64,000 nt of DNA from Pseudomonas sp. ML2-2023-3 (GTDB lineage Bacteria; Pseudomonadota; Gammaproteobacteria; Pseudomonadales; Pseudomonadaceae), in assembly GCF_037055275.1 (NCBI RefSeq), contig NZ_CP146343.1, forward strand, positions 5,020,001 to 5,084,000, given 5' to 3'. The position numbers and the translations under genes were made by a program. The first letter of the stretch is position 1. Every line of letters begins with the position of its first letter. Shown here in pieces: positions 41,292 through 49,019 of the stretch. The notes under the pieces are model-generated. The model was not told where the DNA came from, did not search any database, and was given only the letters and a program-made list of their open reading frames with translations.

Positions 41292-42365
41292 ATGCTCGCC
41301 AAGGTGTTCATCAATCGCTTCACCACCCCTCTGATTCAGCGGATAAGCTTTCGCTGGTCCTCCGCCTGGCGAGATGCATTGGCTTCAGCAATCGCAGCGG
41401 CATTGGCCTGGGTTCTCGCCAAATATTTGTTCGGCCATGTACACCCCGTCTTTGCTGCCATCAGTGCAGTGGTATGCCTGGCACCCGGTTTGCCCAGTCA
41501 TGGCAAACAGGCGATTGGTTTGATGGTGGGTGTCGCCACCGGGATTATCGTGGGTGACGCGGCCTTGTGGCTTCCAGATGCTTATCCTTTGCTGCGGATT
41601 GGCTTTGCCACGTTCTCTGCCATCGCCATTGCGGCCTTGTATGGCCTGGGACCCGTGGTTCCGATTCAGGCCGGGGTTTCGGCCGTGCTGATGCTCGCAG
41701 TCGGCCCCGAGAGTGCCGGGGTGGTACGCATGCTTGATGTACTGGTAGGCGCTGGCGTAGGACTGGTCTTCAGCCAGGTGCTACTGACCCCCAACCCTAT
41801 TGGCATCATTGATGGCTCGGCAAAGGACTTACTGGAAAAACTCTCCTCGGGATTTAGCAAAAGCCTGCAGGCACTCGAAGAAAATAACGCCGACAAAGCT
41901 CAAAGCGCCGTACAGATTTTCTCTCGGGCCCACGACAGCCTGATTGCCCTGGAGAACGGAATCAGCATGGCCCGCAACACCGCACGCTGGACATTGCGCG
42001 GGCGCTTTGTGTCACGGGAGGTCAAGGGTATCGCCAGCCGTTACGAACGCCACGCCGTTCGTTTGTACGCAAGCTCGCTGTTGTTCTCCGAGGCCTTTGC
42101 CGATGCCTTGCGCAAGGAGCAAGGCCCGGCGCCGGCCTCGTTGCACGAGCGACTGGAAAATGTCGCCTCAGGCTGTGCTTCGATCGCCAATGATAATGAG
42201 CGACCAGTGCTGATCCCGGTATCAGCCAGTGAACTGGCCGATGCAGTGTCGGCACCGTGGCAGCTTTGCTTGCAACACTTGAGTACCGTTGAAAGCGCCC
42301 TTCTGACGTTTGGCTTTACCACGCAAACCGAAAGCCAGACAAACGCCAGCAAAAGCAAACCATAA
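41292..42365 (+). CDS. FUSC/aromatic-acid-exporter-like membrane protein
   Basis: A 357-residue protein. The N-terminal half has about six helices (residues 25-170) with the FUSC-type signature around HPVFAAISAVVCLAPGLPSHGKQAIGLMVGVATGIIVGD. The C-terminal half is a soluble helical domain. Relatives (AaeB/YccS/ArAE) export aromatic acids or act as membrane stress proteins. It is a single gene after the ychF terminator, and the IS element lies 55 nt beyond its stop. Confidence 0.83.
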   Translation: MLAKVFINRFTTPLIQRISFRWSSAWRDALASAIAAALAWVLAKYLFGHVHPVFAAISAVVCLAPGLPSHGKQAIGLMVGVATGIIVGDAALWLPDAYPLLRIGFATFSAIAIAALYGLGPVVPIQAGVSAVLMLAVGPESAGVVRMLDVLVGAGVGLVFSQVLLTPNPIGIIDGSAKDLLEKLSSGFSKSLQALEENNADKAQSAVQIFSRAHDSLIALENGISMARNTARWTLRGRFVSREVKGIASRYERHAVRLYASSLLFSEAFADALRKEQGPAPASLHERLENVASGCASIANDNERPVLIPVSASELADAVSAPWQLCLQHLSTVESALLTFGFTTQTESQTNASKSKP

Positions 42366-42420
42366 GTATCAGCGAAACCCTTGTTCCTTCATGGCCAGGG
42401 GTTAAATCACACAGCCACTA

Positions 42421-43601
42421 GTGTCTCGAGCGGTTAGTTCATTAGCTTATTCTTCATCACACTCAGCTTTGCCATATGTACCGAGCTGATGATGGCCGCT
42501 GCGGTCTTTGTCCACTTGAACGGCTTGGCTGAATGCTCGTTATGAGCAGTAATGAACTGGCGGATCGCGACTTTCAGATCAGTAACACTGGTGAAGACAC
42601 CTCGATACAGTGCGCGTCTCTCCAGCTGTGAAAACCAGCCTTCCACCGCGTTTAGCCAGGACGCACTGGTCGGCGTGAAGTGCAGCTTGAAGCGCGGATG
42701 CTTTTCCAGCCAGGCCTTGATCGCTGGGGTTTTGTGGGTCGAACTGTTATCCAGGATCACATGGAGATCCAACTCGGCAGGCGTGTTCTTATCAATCTGC
42801 CGGAGGAAATCCAGGAACTCCTTGGCCCGGTGCCGCTGGGTAATCCGGCCCATTACTTCACCGGTCATGATGTCGAACGCGGCGTACAAGCTCGCCGTGC
42901 CATGGCGCTTGTAATCATGGGTTCGCCGCTCGATCTGCCCAGGCCGAAGTTGCAGCATTGGCTGAGTACGATCCAGCGCTTGGATCTGAGTTTTCTCGTC
43001 AACCGACAGCACCATGGCGTTGTCCGGAGGGCTCAGGTACAGCCCGACCACATCGATGACCTTCTCAGCGAAGTGCGGATCGTTGCTGATCTTGAATGTC
43101 TTCAGTCGGTGCGGCTTGAGATCCGACGCAGCCCATATCTGCCGGACTTGCCAGGTGGTAACGCGAGCGTACTTGGCCATCAACCGGACGCTCCAGTGCG
43201 TTGCTTCCTTGGGAACCCGGTGCGTTGTCAGGGTCAGGATTTCTTTGACTTTCTCAGCACCCAGCTTCAAAGGCTGACCGCTACGCGGCAGGTCGTTCAG
43301 GCCGTCGATGCCCGACGCCAGATAACGCTTTCGCCACTTGAACACGGTCGGTGTCGTGATCAGTAATTGCCCACAGATGGCAATGGGCGTCACCCCTTCA
43401 TTGAGCAAAAGCAGTATCCGCGCCCGCTGAGCAAGGCTCTGCTCCAGCGTACTCATGCGCAGCCAACCTTGAAGCGTAAGAACGTCGGCGGGCTGTAGTG
43501 CAAAGGGAGCAATTGGACGAGGCATGCCTGGAACCATCTCGGGGCGAGGGGTGCACAGTATATCGTGGTACGTTAGAAAATAAACTAACCGCTCACGACA
43601 C
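42421..43601 (-). mobile_element. Complete IS630-family insertion sequence
   Basis: The 1181-bp element has ends GTGTCTCGAGCGGTTAGTT (left) and the imperfect inverse at the right (AACTAACCGCTCACGACAC). It is flanked by TA on both sides (42419-42420 and 43602-43603), the target duplication of the IS630/Tc1 group. One transposase gene fills it on the minus strand. The intact ends and open reading frame suggest a recent, possibly still active insertion. Confidence 0.9.
42434..43537 (-). CDS. IS630-family transposase
   Basis: A 367-residue DDE transposase. The N-terminal helix-turn-helix region has ARILLLLNEGVTPIAICGQL and TPTVFKWRKRYLASGIDGL. The catalytic core shows VLSVDEKTQIQALDRTQP (first Asp), HVILDNSSTHKTPAIKAWL (second Asp) and TPTSASWLNAVEGWFSQLERR (Glu). 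All three catalytic acids are present and the frame is unbroken. An alternative start 12 nt later (MPRPIAPF) is possible. Confidence 0.93.
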   Translation of the reverse strand: MVPGMPRPIAPFALQPADVLTLQGWLRMSTLEQSLAQRARILLLLNEGVTPIAICGQLLITTPTVFKWRKRYLASGIDGLNDLPRSGQPLKLGAEKVKEILTLTTHRVPKEATHWSVRLMAKYARVTTWQVRQIWAASDLKPHRLKTFKISNDPHFAEKVIDVVGLYLSPPDNAMVLSVDEKTQIQALDRTQPMLQLRPGQIERRTHDYKRHGTASLYAAFDIMTGEVMGRITQRHRAKEFLDFLRQIDKNTPAELDLHVILDNSSTHKTPAIKAWLEKHPRFKLHFTPTSASWLNAVEGWFSQLERRALYRGVFTSVTDLKVAIRQFITAHNEHSAKPFKWTKTAAAIISSVHMAKLSVMKNKLMN

Positions 43602-43785
43602 TAGTACTGCCCCCCTACAGCTTCTGTTTCTATTAACTCAAGAAATACGGCCATTTCATGACTTGGTTTACCTATTCAATAGCACCAAGCTGTTTCCAGA
43701 CGGGAGTTACTCCAAAAGACTGTCTATCCGGGTTGGCCGTAAAACACAGCCTTCCCAAAAAAGAAATAAAGCGGGAGCAAACTCA

Positions 43786-44703
43786 ATGGCGTCTTCCCAT
43801 TCGAGAGACGAACATTATCAAGCCTATCAATTCGAAGACCCCGAACTTGACGCCACCATCAACAGTACTGCAACACTAAACATAGATATTTTACTCTATG
43901 GTGAAACCGGCACCGGCAAGGACACGCTGGCAGAGCGGCTACATTCTTTATCAGGACGTCGAGGTCATTACATTGCAATAAACTGTGCGGCCATCCCCGA
44001 GAGCCTGGCTGAGAGCCAGTTGTTCGGCGTCACCCACGGCGCATTTACCGGTGCCATGCAATCACGGGCGGGCTTTATTGAAGCCTCCGATATGGGCACG
44101 CTGTATCTCGATGAGATAGACAGTATGCCGCTTATCCTGCAGGCCAAATTATTGCGTGTACTGGAGACTCGTGGAGTAGAACGGCTAGGATCGACAAGGT
44201 CCATACCCGTGGACATGCGCGTCATTGCCTCGGCTCAATCTTCTTTATCAGAAATGGTGGAACAAGGTCGTTTCAGACGAGACCTGTATTACCGTCTTAA
44301 TGTAGTAAGCCTGCATTTACCGCCTTTACGCGAGCGACGCGAACACATTATTCCCTTGTTCCTTAACTTGATTCAGCGCGAAGCTAATTACTTCAACTCA
44401 TCTATACCAGTGCCCAGCACTTCACTGCTTCAACGTGTTATTTGCCATGACTGGCCTGTTAATGTCCGGGAATTGAGATCCGTTGCCAAGCGGCTGGTAC
44501 TGGGTTTACCCCCACTTTTGACATGTTCAGGGGCCAATAACAATGACGAAAAAATCTTGAAACTTCGTTTGCAGCAAATCGAAAAATTAATCATTCAGGA
44601 TTCCCTGCGACGTCACCTATATAGCTTGGATGCTGTGGTACTTGAGTTAGGCGTTGCGAAACGTACGCTTTACCATCGAATGAAACAACTGGAAATATCC
44701 TGA
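43786..44703 (+). CDS. hrpS: HrpS/RspR-like sigma-54 enhancer-binding protein (type III secretion activator)
   Basis: A 305-residue activator consisting of an AAA+ domain and a C-terminal HTH, with no receiver domain, as in HrpR/HrpS of P. syringae. Walker A is GETGTGKD (residues 39-46), the sigma-54 contact loop GAFTGA is at 85-90, Walker B is GTLYLDEIDSM and the arginine-finger region is FRRDLYYRLNV. The HTH (DAVVLELGVAKRTLYHRMKQ) ends the protein. The start at ATG 43786 has GGGAG and gives the HrpS length; a longer upstream frame would run into the IS. The IS ends 184 nt upstream, so the native promoter may be displaced. Confidence 0.88.
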   Translation: MASSHSRDEHYQAYQFEDPELDATINSTATLNIDILLYGETGTGKDTLAERLHSLSGRRGHYIAINCAAIPESLAESQLFGVTHGAFTGAMQSRAGFIEASDMGTLYLDEIDSMPLILQAKLLRVLETRGVERLGSTRSIPVDMRVIASAQSSLSEMVEQGRFRRDLYYRLNVVSLHLPPLRERREHIIPLFLNLIQREANYFNSSIPVPSTSLLQRVICHDWPVNVRELRSVAKRLVLGLPPLLTCSGANNNDEKILKLRLQQIEKLIIQDSLRRHLYSLDAVVLELGVAKRTLYHRMKQLEIS

Positions 44704-44715
44704 CGTCAACAAACT

Positions 44716-44744
44716 GGAACTGAGCGACTTAATAACGTCACTCA
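44716..44744 (+). promoter_or_regulatory. Candidate hrp box (HrpL-dependent promoter)
   Basis: GGAACT (44716-44721), 16 nt, TCACTCA (44738-44744) matches the P. syringae hrp box GGAACC-N16-CCACTCA with two mismatches. It lies 56 nt before the first small ORF of the pilin-like operon, the right place for an HrpL-driven hrpA/hrpZ operon promoter. Confidence 0.75.
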
Positions 44745-44799
44745 AACAACGAACCAGCCTCCCGGTTCAATATTAATATCGGTCTCCAGAGGAATACAT

Positions 44800-44961
44800 A
44801 TGCTACCTCTACTCCCCCTATTGGCACCCATCCTATTACCGGTCGTCAACAAGGTTATTGATACGCTCGGCGGCCTTGCGAAAGACACGTTAAACACCGC
44901 AGTAACAACTGCGACCTCTCCTCTCAACAGCACCACCCCTACGAACAAAATCATGTTTTAA
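44800..44961 (+). CDS. Small hydrophobic protein, first gene behind the hrp box
   Basis: A 53-residue ORF beginning MLPLLPLLAPILLPVVNKVI and ending in a Thr/Asn-rich tail. AGAGGA precedes the ATG at 7 nt. Its opening resembles that of the next gene (MLIPLLSALFSG), so the pair may be duplicated or diverged forms of a secreted substrate. No known family is recognised. Position suggests a T3SS structural or secreted component; this is inference only. Confidence 0.5.
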   Translation: MLPLLPLLAPILLPVVNKVIDTLGGLAKDTLNTAVTTATSPLNSTTPTNKIMF

Positions 44962-44997
44962 CACTCCCATAAAATAACCAACCACAGAAATATCACC

Positions 44998-45258
44998 ATG
45001 TTAATTCCACTCCTCTCAGCACTATTCAGTGGCGGTAGCGGCGGTAGCGGCCGTAGCGGCCGTAGCGGCGGCACACCAGATAAAGACCCCATCAAAGAAC
45101 AAGCCGAACTAAACAAGAAACTAGCCTGGGACAGTTACTTAACAAACAAAGAGAAACTCGAAAATGACGCCCGCGGTGCAAAATCGGCGGGCATCATGGA
45201 TACCGCCAGCAAGCAGATGAATGCGATGCAATCTGCTGCTAAAGCACTGAACTATTGA
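44998..45258 (+). CDS. Hrp pilin-like small protein (HrpA position)
   Basis: An 86-residue protein. The first ten residues are hydrophobic, then comes a Gly/Ser/Arg tract encoded by four tandem 9-nt units. A helical C-terminal half follows (DPIKEQAELNKKLAWDSYL, then IMDTASKQMNAMQSAAKALNY). Length, helical end with terminal aromatic residue and place between hrpS and hrpB all match HrpA, the Hrp pilus subunit, which is known to be very divergent. Sequence identity alone would not prove it. Confidence 0.55.
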   Translation: MLIPLLSALFSGGSGGSGRSGRSGGTPDKDPIKEQAELNKKLAWDSYLTNKEKLENDARGAKSAGIMDTASKQMNAMQSAAKALNY

Positions 45259-45378
45259 TGCATTGGCCAATGCCCCATCTCAATAATGGGGCATTGGCCT
45301 AAACGACCCGTTCAGACCTTTCTTGCGACGCTCACCGATACGTCTCGCAGATCGAACACGGCACACCTGAGGCTTTAT

Positions 45379-45733
45379 ATGAACGTTAATGCCCCTGACG
45401 TTGCCACCCTGGCACCGTCCATGTTCCCTGACACGCCGTATCCTGCACCTGAGACTGCCGATATAAACTGGTTCAATACCTTGTTGAAATCGCCTGCGGC
45501 CGAAGTTCCTTACAACAATGGCGCCAGCCCGCTCAGTCAGCGCTCGGAATTCTTGCAAGGCCTCTCGAACAGGGCTGCACAGGCCTTGCAAAAAGTCAGC
45601 ACCAGTACCGATCCCGTCGACATGCTCAAATCAACCCGTGCCATGTCGGCATTTCATCTTGATGACCGTATTGAGCGCCAAGATAATCAGCAAGACGTCA
45701 CAAGCAATCGAAAAACTCACCAATCTGTCTTAG
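45379..45733 (+). pseudogene. hrpB: hrpB-like inner-rod protein (SctI family) with a +1 frameshift
   Basis: The N-terminal part (MNVNAPDVATLAPSM to MLKSTRAMSAFHLD) and the C-terminal part (LSAKIISKTSQAIEKLTNLS, stop at 45733) lie in different frames. Skipping one base near 45663-45672 joins them into a 117-residue protein. That is the size of P. syringae HrpB, and the tail is SctI-like. As written, the first frame runs on into hrcJ and would make a HrpB-HrcJ fusion. Either the gene is broken, or the base is a sequence error, or a programmed shift exists. The ribosome site GAGG precedes ATG 45379. Confidence 0.7.
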
Positions 45734-45747
45734 ACGGTAACAGCATT

Positions 45748-46518
45748 GTGTCGCGCCTTATCAAGAGCCTGATGTTTTTGCTCGTAATGTGTTTGGCCGG
45801 TTGTGGTGAAAGTGTGGAGCTTCACAGCCAGCTTTCCGAACAAGAAGCCAATGAAGTCATCGCCGAACTGGCAGACAAGCAAGTCCATAGCCAAAAGATC
45901 CCTACCAAAAACGGAGTCTCCGTGCGGGTGAGTGCACAAGATATCAGCCGGGCTATCAAGACCCTTGCAGCCGCCGGGCTACCCAAGGCAACACGCTCGA
46001 CACTGGGACAAATCTTTCGCAAGGAGGGAGTTATTTCTACCCCGCTGGAAGAGCGTGCCCGCTACATCCACGCCTTGTCACAGGAACTCGAAGCGACGCT
46101 GTCAAACATAGACGGTGTCATCGTTGCGCGTGTGCATGTGGTGCTTCCCGAGCGAGTAGCCCCGGGCGAGGCAGTCCAGCCCGCGTCGGCTTCGGTCTTC
46201 ATCAAACATGACTCAAGACTGGACCCCGACAGCATTCAGTCTCGGGTACGCCGAATGGTTGCCAGCAGTATTCCGGGCATGGCCACGGCTTTAGACAACC
46301 CGAACAAAATAACCACGGTATTTGTCCCGGCGGCTGCGTTTCAAGACAAGCAGCAGTTGCTCTTCTTCGGCCCCTTTCTGGTGCCGGAGCAAAACCTGGG
46401 GTTCTGGAAAAAAACCTTTGCCGGTGGAGTCTTTGGGCTCCTTCTTGCGATTACCGGCCCTGTCATGTGGCTGAAGTTGAGACATAAAACGCCCCCATCT
46501 GAGGAAGGTTCTGCATGA
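45748..46518 (+). CDS. hrcJ: T3SS inner-ring lipoprotein HrcJ (SctJ)
   Basis: A 256-residue lipoprotein of the inner membrane ring. The signal peptide ends CLAGC. The YscJ/FliF motif region shows VELHSQLSEQEANEVIAELADKQV, SRAIKTLAAAGLP and ARVHVVLPERVAPGE, and a C-terminal membrane helix (GVFGLLLAITGPVMWLKLRH) follows. Start: GTG 45748, 15 nt after the expected hrpB stop. It appears complete even though its partner genes are gone. Its stop overlaps the hrpD ATG (ATGA). Confidence 0.88.
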   Translation: MSRLIKSLMFLLVMCLAGCGESVELHSQLSEQEANEVIAELADKQVHSQKIPTKNGVSVRVSAQDISRAIKTLAAAGLPKATRSTLGQIFRKEGVISTPLEERARYIHALSQELEATLSNIDGVIVARVHVVLPERVAPGEAVQPASASVFIKHDSRLDPDSIQSRVRRMVASSIPGMATALDNPNKITTVFVPAAAFQDKQQLLFFGPFLVPEQNLGFWKKTFAGGVFGLLLAITGPVMWLKLRHKTPPSEEGSA

Positions 46519-46859
46519 CCGAGGCTGACCTGTGGGTTCAGTGGTGGGCCTTCCCATGGCGAAAAACCCATCCGGACTGGCGTAACGTTGAGGCTGTTGT
46601 TTCAGAAGTTGCCCTGAGCATCGAACTCAGTGCCTGCACGGCTTCGTTTCGTCCGTCAAATTTCATAGGGATGCCAAGTCAGGAAGGTTCGATGACCTGT
46701 GTGGCCGGTCCCAGGCAAACGGTTCCCCGGCGCGCAGCTGACATGGTTTTTGAAAAAGTTGGCGCAAGCCCAGGACAGGCCACGCAAGTTTCGGCACAAA
46801 AAGGTGCCATCAAAAAAATAAAATTCTTAAAAAACAATCATATACAGGCAATTCATTGA
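46515..46859 (+). CDS. Truncated or rearranged HrpD-like protein (SctK position)
   Basis: A 114-residue ORF. The first 50 residues or so (MTEADLWVQWWAFPWRKTHPDW...) resemble the N-terminus of HrpD of the P. syringae hrpZ operon. The remainder has no resemblance and ends in a Lys/Ile-rich, AT-rich tail. Full HrpD is markedly longer (about 175 residues), so this is probably the left junction of a deletion. The stop lies 1 nt before the sigma-54 promoter of hrpL. Confidence 0.55.
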   Translation: MTEADLWVQWWAFPWRKTHPDWRNVEAVVSEVALSIELSACTASFRPSNFIGMPSQEGSMTCVAGPRQTVPRRAADMVFEKVGASPGQATQVSAQKGAIKKIKFLKNNHIQAIH

Positions 46860-46860
46860 T

Positions 46861-46877
46861 TGGCACAGGCGGTGCTT
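46861..46877 (+). promoter_or_regulatory. Sigma-54 (-24/-12) promoter of the hrpL-like gene
   Basis: TGGCAC-N5-GTGCTT with GG at 46862-46863 and GC at 46874-46875, exactly 10 nt apart, fits the sigma-54 consensus TGGCAC-N5-TTGCW. The start site would be near 46887. The 5' leader contains the small hairpin CGAAA-TCA-TTTCG. In P. syringae, hrpL is driven from such a promoter by HrpR/HrpS, and an HrpS homologue lies 2 kb upstream. Confidence 0.82.
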
Positions 46878-46927
46878 AGGAGGCCTTCGTCGAAATCATT
46901 TCGATAGCGCACACCTGAGGATAAAAA

Positions 46928-47467
46928 ATGAATTGCCTTGATGATGTTTCCTCCCCACCCCTCTTGACCTCTTCTACCACCCCCCTGGATCTGTCGACCG
47001 GGCTCCAGAAAAAACTGAAAGCGTTTATTCACAAGCGCGTATTGAACCCCGAGGATGCGGACGATATTTTTCAAGTGACCTGTCTGGAGGCCTGGCGAAG
47101 CAAAGACCGCTTCAATGGCCAGGCAACACTGAGCACATGGATGTGCGGCATTGCCCAGAATCTGATTCGCAATCACTTTCGCCGGCTGTACGCGAGGCCG
47201 GTACATTGCGAGTTCGACGAGGCGCTCTGCCCTGAGCAGCATTGCGCCAGCGACCTGGGTGGTCAGTTCGAAATCAATCGACGTCTAGAACTGACCCTCA
47301 CGGCCATCAACCGGCTGCCAACCGAAATGCGCAATACGCTGTACGTGTCGCTGGAAAGCGGCGGTAGTTATCGCGACACGGCCAATGTTCTGGAGATCCC
47401 CATAGGGACGGTTCGTTCACGCATCTCGCGGGCCCGGGAGCAGCTCAAGATAGCCACCCACTGCTAG
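46928..47467 (+). CDS. hrpL: HrpL/RspL-like ECF sigma factor
   Basis: A 179-residue ECF sigma factor. Region 2 is KAFIHKRVLNPEDADDIFQV followed by WMCGIAQNLIRNHFRRLYARP, closely like HrpL. Region 4 is LPTEMRNTLYVSLESGGSY plus IPIGTVRSRISRAREQL. It directs transcription from hrp boxes. The start follows TGAGG at 6-7 nt. The matching hrp box is upstream of 44800. It converges with the Fsr-type gene; 85 nt lie between. Confidence 0.88.
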   Translation: MNCLDDVSSPPLLTSSTTPLDLSTGLQKKLKAFIHKRVLNPEDADDIFQVTCLEAWRSKDRFNGQATLSTWMCGIAQNLIRNHFRRLYARPVHCEFDEALCPEQHCASDLGGQFEINRRLELTLTAINRLPTEMRNTLYVSLESGGSYRDTANVLEIPIGTVRSRISRAREQLKIATHC

Positions 47468-47552
47468 TGCTCACCACGGACATCTGCACAGAGAGGTCCA
47501 TGGTTGAGGTCTAGCGTGCAGAAAGGCCAGGGAGTGGCCACCCACTACCGAT

Positions 47553-48770
47553 TCAGATTTTTTTCGTTCGCGGCAGCAAAATCGCCAGCACGCCGAACAG
47601 CGGCAGATATGAGCACAGGGTATAGACGTACTCGATGCCATGAATGTCAGCCAGGTGCCCGAGCAAGGCGGCACCGATCCCGCCAAAGCCAAACATCAAG
47701 CCAAAGAAGATACCCGCAATCATTCCCACATTGCCCGGCACCAGCTCCTGGGCGTACACCACGATAGCCGAGAAGGCAGAAGCCAAAATAAAGCCGATGA
47801 CCACACTGAGCACACTGGTCCAGAACAGGTCGGCATAAGGCAACATCAACGTGAACGGTGCCACCCCGAGTATCGAGAACCAGATCACCGCCTTGCGTCC
47901 GATGCGATCGCCTATCGGCCCACCAAAGAACGTACCTGCTGCAACGGCTCCCAGGAACAGGAACAGATACAGCTGTGAAGTCGAGACCGACACGTCGAAC
48001 TTCTCAATCAGAAAGAAGGTGTAGTAGCTGGTCAGGCTCGCCATGTAGAAATACTTGGAGAACACCAGCAGGCCGAGCACCACCAACGCACCGAGCACCC
48101 GCCGTTTTGAAAGGCCATGGGTCGCTTTCTGCCCGGCCTTGAGCTTGAACAGGTTCAAGTGGTTGCGGTACCAGCGGCTAATGACATACAGCAGCCCTAC
48201 GGCGAACAGCGCAAATAGCCCGAACCAGGCCACATTGCCCTGGCCATAGGGAATAATGATAGCCGCAGCCAACAACGGCCCGAAGGCCGAGCCCGCGTTG
48301 CCACCCACTTGAAAGGTCGATTGCGCCAGGCCGTAACGTCCGCCTGAGGCGAGCCTTGCCACGCGGGATGCTTCAGGGTGAAAGGTTGAAGAGCCAACCC
48401 CGACCAGCCCTGCCGCCAGCAGGATCAGAGGAAAGCTGCCAACCTGGGACAGCATCAAAATCCCTATCAGGGTGCACACCATACCGGCTGGCAGCAATAA
48501 CGGATTGGGATGACGGTCGGTGTAGTAACCCACCCACGGCTGCAATAGAGAAGCCGTCATCTGGAACGTCAGGGTAATCAGCCCGATCTGGGTAAAGGTC
48601 AGGTCATATTTGGCCTTGAGCATCGGATAGATCGACGGCAGTACCGCCTGGATCAGGTCATTGATCAGATGCGCCAACGCCACGGCACCGATAATGCGCA
48701 TGACTAACGGGCTGGACTGGGGAGCTGGAGGGGACGCGGTTGTAGTTGTTTGAGCGTTGCTAAGAGCCAT
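47553..48770 (-). CDS. fsr: MFS transporter, fosmidomycin-resistance (Fsr) type
   Basis: A 405-residue exporter with 12 predicted helices. It matches the Fsr branch of the major facilitator superfamily: LAHLINDLIQAVLPSIYPML, FQMTASLLQPWVGYYTDRHP, GVGSSTFHPEASRVARLASG and GGPIGDRIGRKAVIW (MFS loop motif). In E. coli, Fsr gives resistance to fosmidomycin; the natural substrate is unknown. It lies immediately beside the T3SS remnant and is transcribed toward it. Confidence 0.9.
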   Translation of the reverse strand: MALSNAQTTTTASPPAPQSSPLVMRIIGAVALAHLINDLIQAVLPSIYPMLKAKYDLTFTQIGLITLTFQMTASLLQPWVGYYTDRHPNPLLLPAGMVCTLIGILMLSQVGSFPLILLAAGLVGVGSSTFHPEASRVARLASGGRYGLAQSTFQVGGNAGSAFGPLLAAAIIIPYGQGNVAWFGLFALFAVGLLYVISRWYRNHLNLFKLKAGQKATHGLSKRRVLGALVVLGLLVFSKYFYMASLTSYYTFFLIEKFDVSVSTSQLYLFLFLGAVAAGTFFGGPIGDRIGRKAVIWFSILGVAPFTLMLPYADLFWTSVLSVVIGFILASAFSAIVVYAQELVPGNVGMIAGIFFGLMFGFGGIGAALLGHLADIHGIEYVYTLCSYLPLFGVLAILLPRTKKI

Positions 48771-48903
48771 TTGAGCTTCCGTACGACAGGTGAATGCGCG
48801 CTTGCAGGTACGTCAATGTGCCATTTTTTTACAAGATATTGCCATCCAAAGCCGCCCAAAACCTTAAGCAGTTGATAGCACAAAGATTTTTTAAGATATT
48901 TGC

Positions 48904-48940
48904 TTGACACATGTCCATTACGAGGGAATAATGCGCGCCA
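48904..48940 (+). promoter_or_regulatory. Promoter of tRNA-Met
   Basis: The -35 TTGACA (48904-48909), 17-nt spacer and -10 AATAAT (48927-48932) are followed by the GC-rich discriminator GCGCGCC. This is the arrangement of stringently controlled stable-RNA promoters. Confidence 0.85.
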
Positions 48941-48942
48941 TT

Positions 48943-49019
48943 GGCTACATAGCTCAGTTGGTTAGAGCATAGCATTCATAATGCTGGGGTCCGGGGTTCA
49001 AGTCCCTGTGTAGCCACCA
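48943..49019 (+). tRNA. tRNA-Met (anticodon CAT, elongator type)
   Basis: A 77-nt cloverleaf. Acceptor GGCTACA pairs with TGTAGCC, CCA is encoded, the D arm is GCTCAGTTGGTTAGAGC and the T arm holds GGTTCAAGTCC. The anticodon loop shows TTCATAA with CAT. A 7-bp intact acceptor marks it as elongator rather than initiator; tRNA-Ile2 with a lysidine-modified CAT is the only alternative. Confidence 0.95.

Noticed and set aside
43602..43785. Remnant of an hrpR-like gene between the IS and hrpS
   Set aside because: Translation of this stretch in the hrpS frame shows no AAA+ or HTH-like sequence. It looks like a leader region only.
45286..46518. A genuine HrpB-HrcJ translational fusion protein
   Set aside because: The SctI-like tail of HrpB is found intact in the neighbouring frame, and the HrcJ lipoprotein signal would be internal. 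A frameshift explains it better, though resequencing is needed.
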